Shown: piece by piece, positions 63,626-64,000 of the stretch
Layout of the letters: each line of letters starts with the position of its first letter
Position numbering within the stretch: the stretch's first letter is position 1
Assembly (NCBI RefSeq): GCF_003751305.1
Contig: NZ_RJKV01000001.1
Location: forward strand, 62,001 to 126,000
DNA length: 64,000 nucleotides
Source of the DNA: Stenotrophomonas rhizophila
Lineage (GTDB): Bacteria; Pseudomonadota; Gammaproteobacteria; Xanthomonadales; Xanthomonadaceae
Direction: 5' to 3'
The notes under the pieces: generated by a model
Told to the model about the DNA's origin: nothing
Seen by the model: the letters and a program-made list of their open reading frames with translations, nothing else
Database searches by the model: none
Program-made: the position numbers and the translations under genes

Positions 63626-64000
63626 GTGCCCACGCCGCCTGTTGCCAACGCATCCGTCCCCCAGCCGCCCTGGCGCGAGGCGATGCTGTGGATGTTGCTG
63701 CTCGGTGCGATGTTCATCCATGGCTACAGTTGGACGAACCACTGGGCGGCCAGCCAGGCGCACACCTACAGTCTGCACGGTCGCTGGGACGAAGCGATCC
63801 CGTTCTGGGCGTGGTCGATCTGGCCGTACCTGGCGCTGAACCTGCTGTACCCGCTGACGTTCTTCCTGTGCCCGACCCGATCGGCCCTGCGCCGCCATGC
63901 GCTGGCCATCGCGCTGGTGCAGGCCGCCTGCATGCTTGCCTTCGTGTGCTGGCCGACCGGCAATGTGCGTGTGCTGCTGCAGCCGGAGGGCGCGAGCGGC
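63626..64000 (+). CDS. Partial membrane protein, PAP2/inositolphosphotransferase-like
   Basis: The frame starts at GTG 63626 and is open to the window edge (125 codons). It begins PTPPVANASVPQPPWREAM, then a membrane segment (AMLWMLLLGAMFIHGYSW) and a stretch DEAIPFWAWSIWPYLALNLLYPLTFFLCP that matches the IPF-x-P-x-x-Y-type motif of PAP2_3 (Aur1/Ipt1-like) proteins. Next comes a second segment HALAIALVQAACMLAFVCWPTG. It would act on lipid-linked phosphate groups. The C-terminal half with the active histidines is outside the window. Divergent from the TOMM operon. Confidence 0.6.
   Translation, partial: MPTPPVANASVPQPPWREAMLWMLLLGAMFIHGYSWTNHWAASQAHTYSLHGRWDEAIPFWAWSIWPYLALNLLYPLTFFLCPTRSALRRHALAIALVQAACMLAFVCWPTGNVRVLLQPEGASG

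Overview
This GC-rich window reads as chromosomal DNA of a gammaproteobacterium of the family Xanthomonadaceae, most likely Stenotrophomonas or a close relative. Three things point there. The division/cell-wall (dcw) cluster lacks murD. Short GTAG-headed palindromes (REP elements of the type known in Stenotrophomonas) sit singly or in inverted pairs between genes. The lpxC - dciA-like - M23 peptidase - secA order is the one found in Pseudomonas and xanthomonads. I see no insertion sequence, prophage, integrase, CRISPR array, tRNA or rRNA; apart from the right end it looks like stable core genome.

Layout. 0-6.4 kb: nrdR, then riboflavin genes (ribD; an FMN riboswitch in front of ribE-ribBX; ribH on its own promoter), nusB and thiL. 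6.4-10.4 kb (minus strand): an operon of an lpoA-like lipoprotein gene, yraN, a YdjM/DUF457 membrane protein and a GlcD/Dld-type FAD oxidase. rsmI follows on plus, then the RNase P RNA gene (minus), a DM13 protein and an NRDE protein. 13.4-29.5 kb: the dcw cluster mraZ-rsmH-ftsL-ftsI-murE-murF-mraY-ftsW-murG-murC-ddl-ftsQ-ftsA-ftsZ, in which nearly every junction overlaps by a few bases. 29.7-35.2 kb: lpxC, a dciA-like gene (minus), an M23 peptidase and secA. 35.7-44.7 kb: a MutT-ThiE-like fusion, metF, a YfcH-type epimerase, an exported alpha/beta hydrolase, a LytS/LytTR-type two-component pair, ybaK and several uncharacterised genes. 44.8-55.2 kb: ahcY behind an S-adenosylhomocysteine riboswitch, a secreted S9 peptidase, ppc flanked by REP clusters, a thioesterase, a DUF1444-like gene and metK. 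metF, ahcY and metK together form much of the activated-methyl cycle, each with separate control. 55.5-59.8 kb: an LpxH-like metallophosphoesterase, a second YdjM-type protein, a methyltransferase and dusB.

The most unusual part is 59.97-63.51 kb on the minus strand. It is a compact operon with the three enzymes of thiazole/oxazole-modified peptide (TOMM, a RiPP class) biosynthesis: an E1-like/RRE partner protein with two CxxC pairs, a standalone YcaO cyclodehydratase and a SagB-type flavin dehydrogenase. Between the first two lies a 191-residue membrane protein whose N-terminus looks like a TOMM leader plus a Ser/Thr/Cys-rich core (STSTTCSSC). I see no separate precursor gene, protease or exporter in the window. 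This may be an undescribed system in which the azole substrate is the N-terminal tail of a membrane protein.
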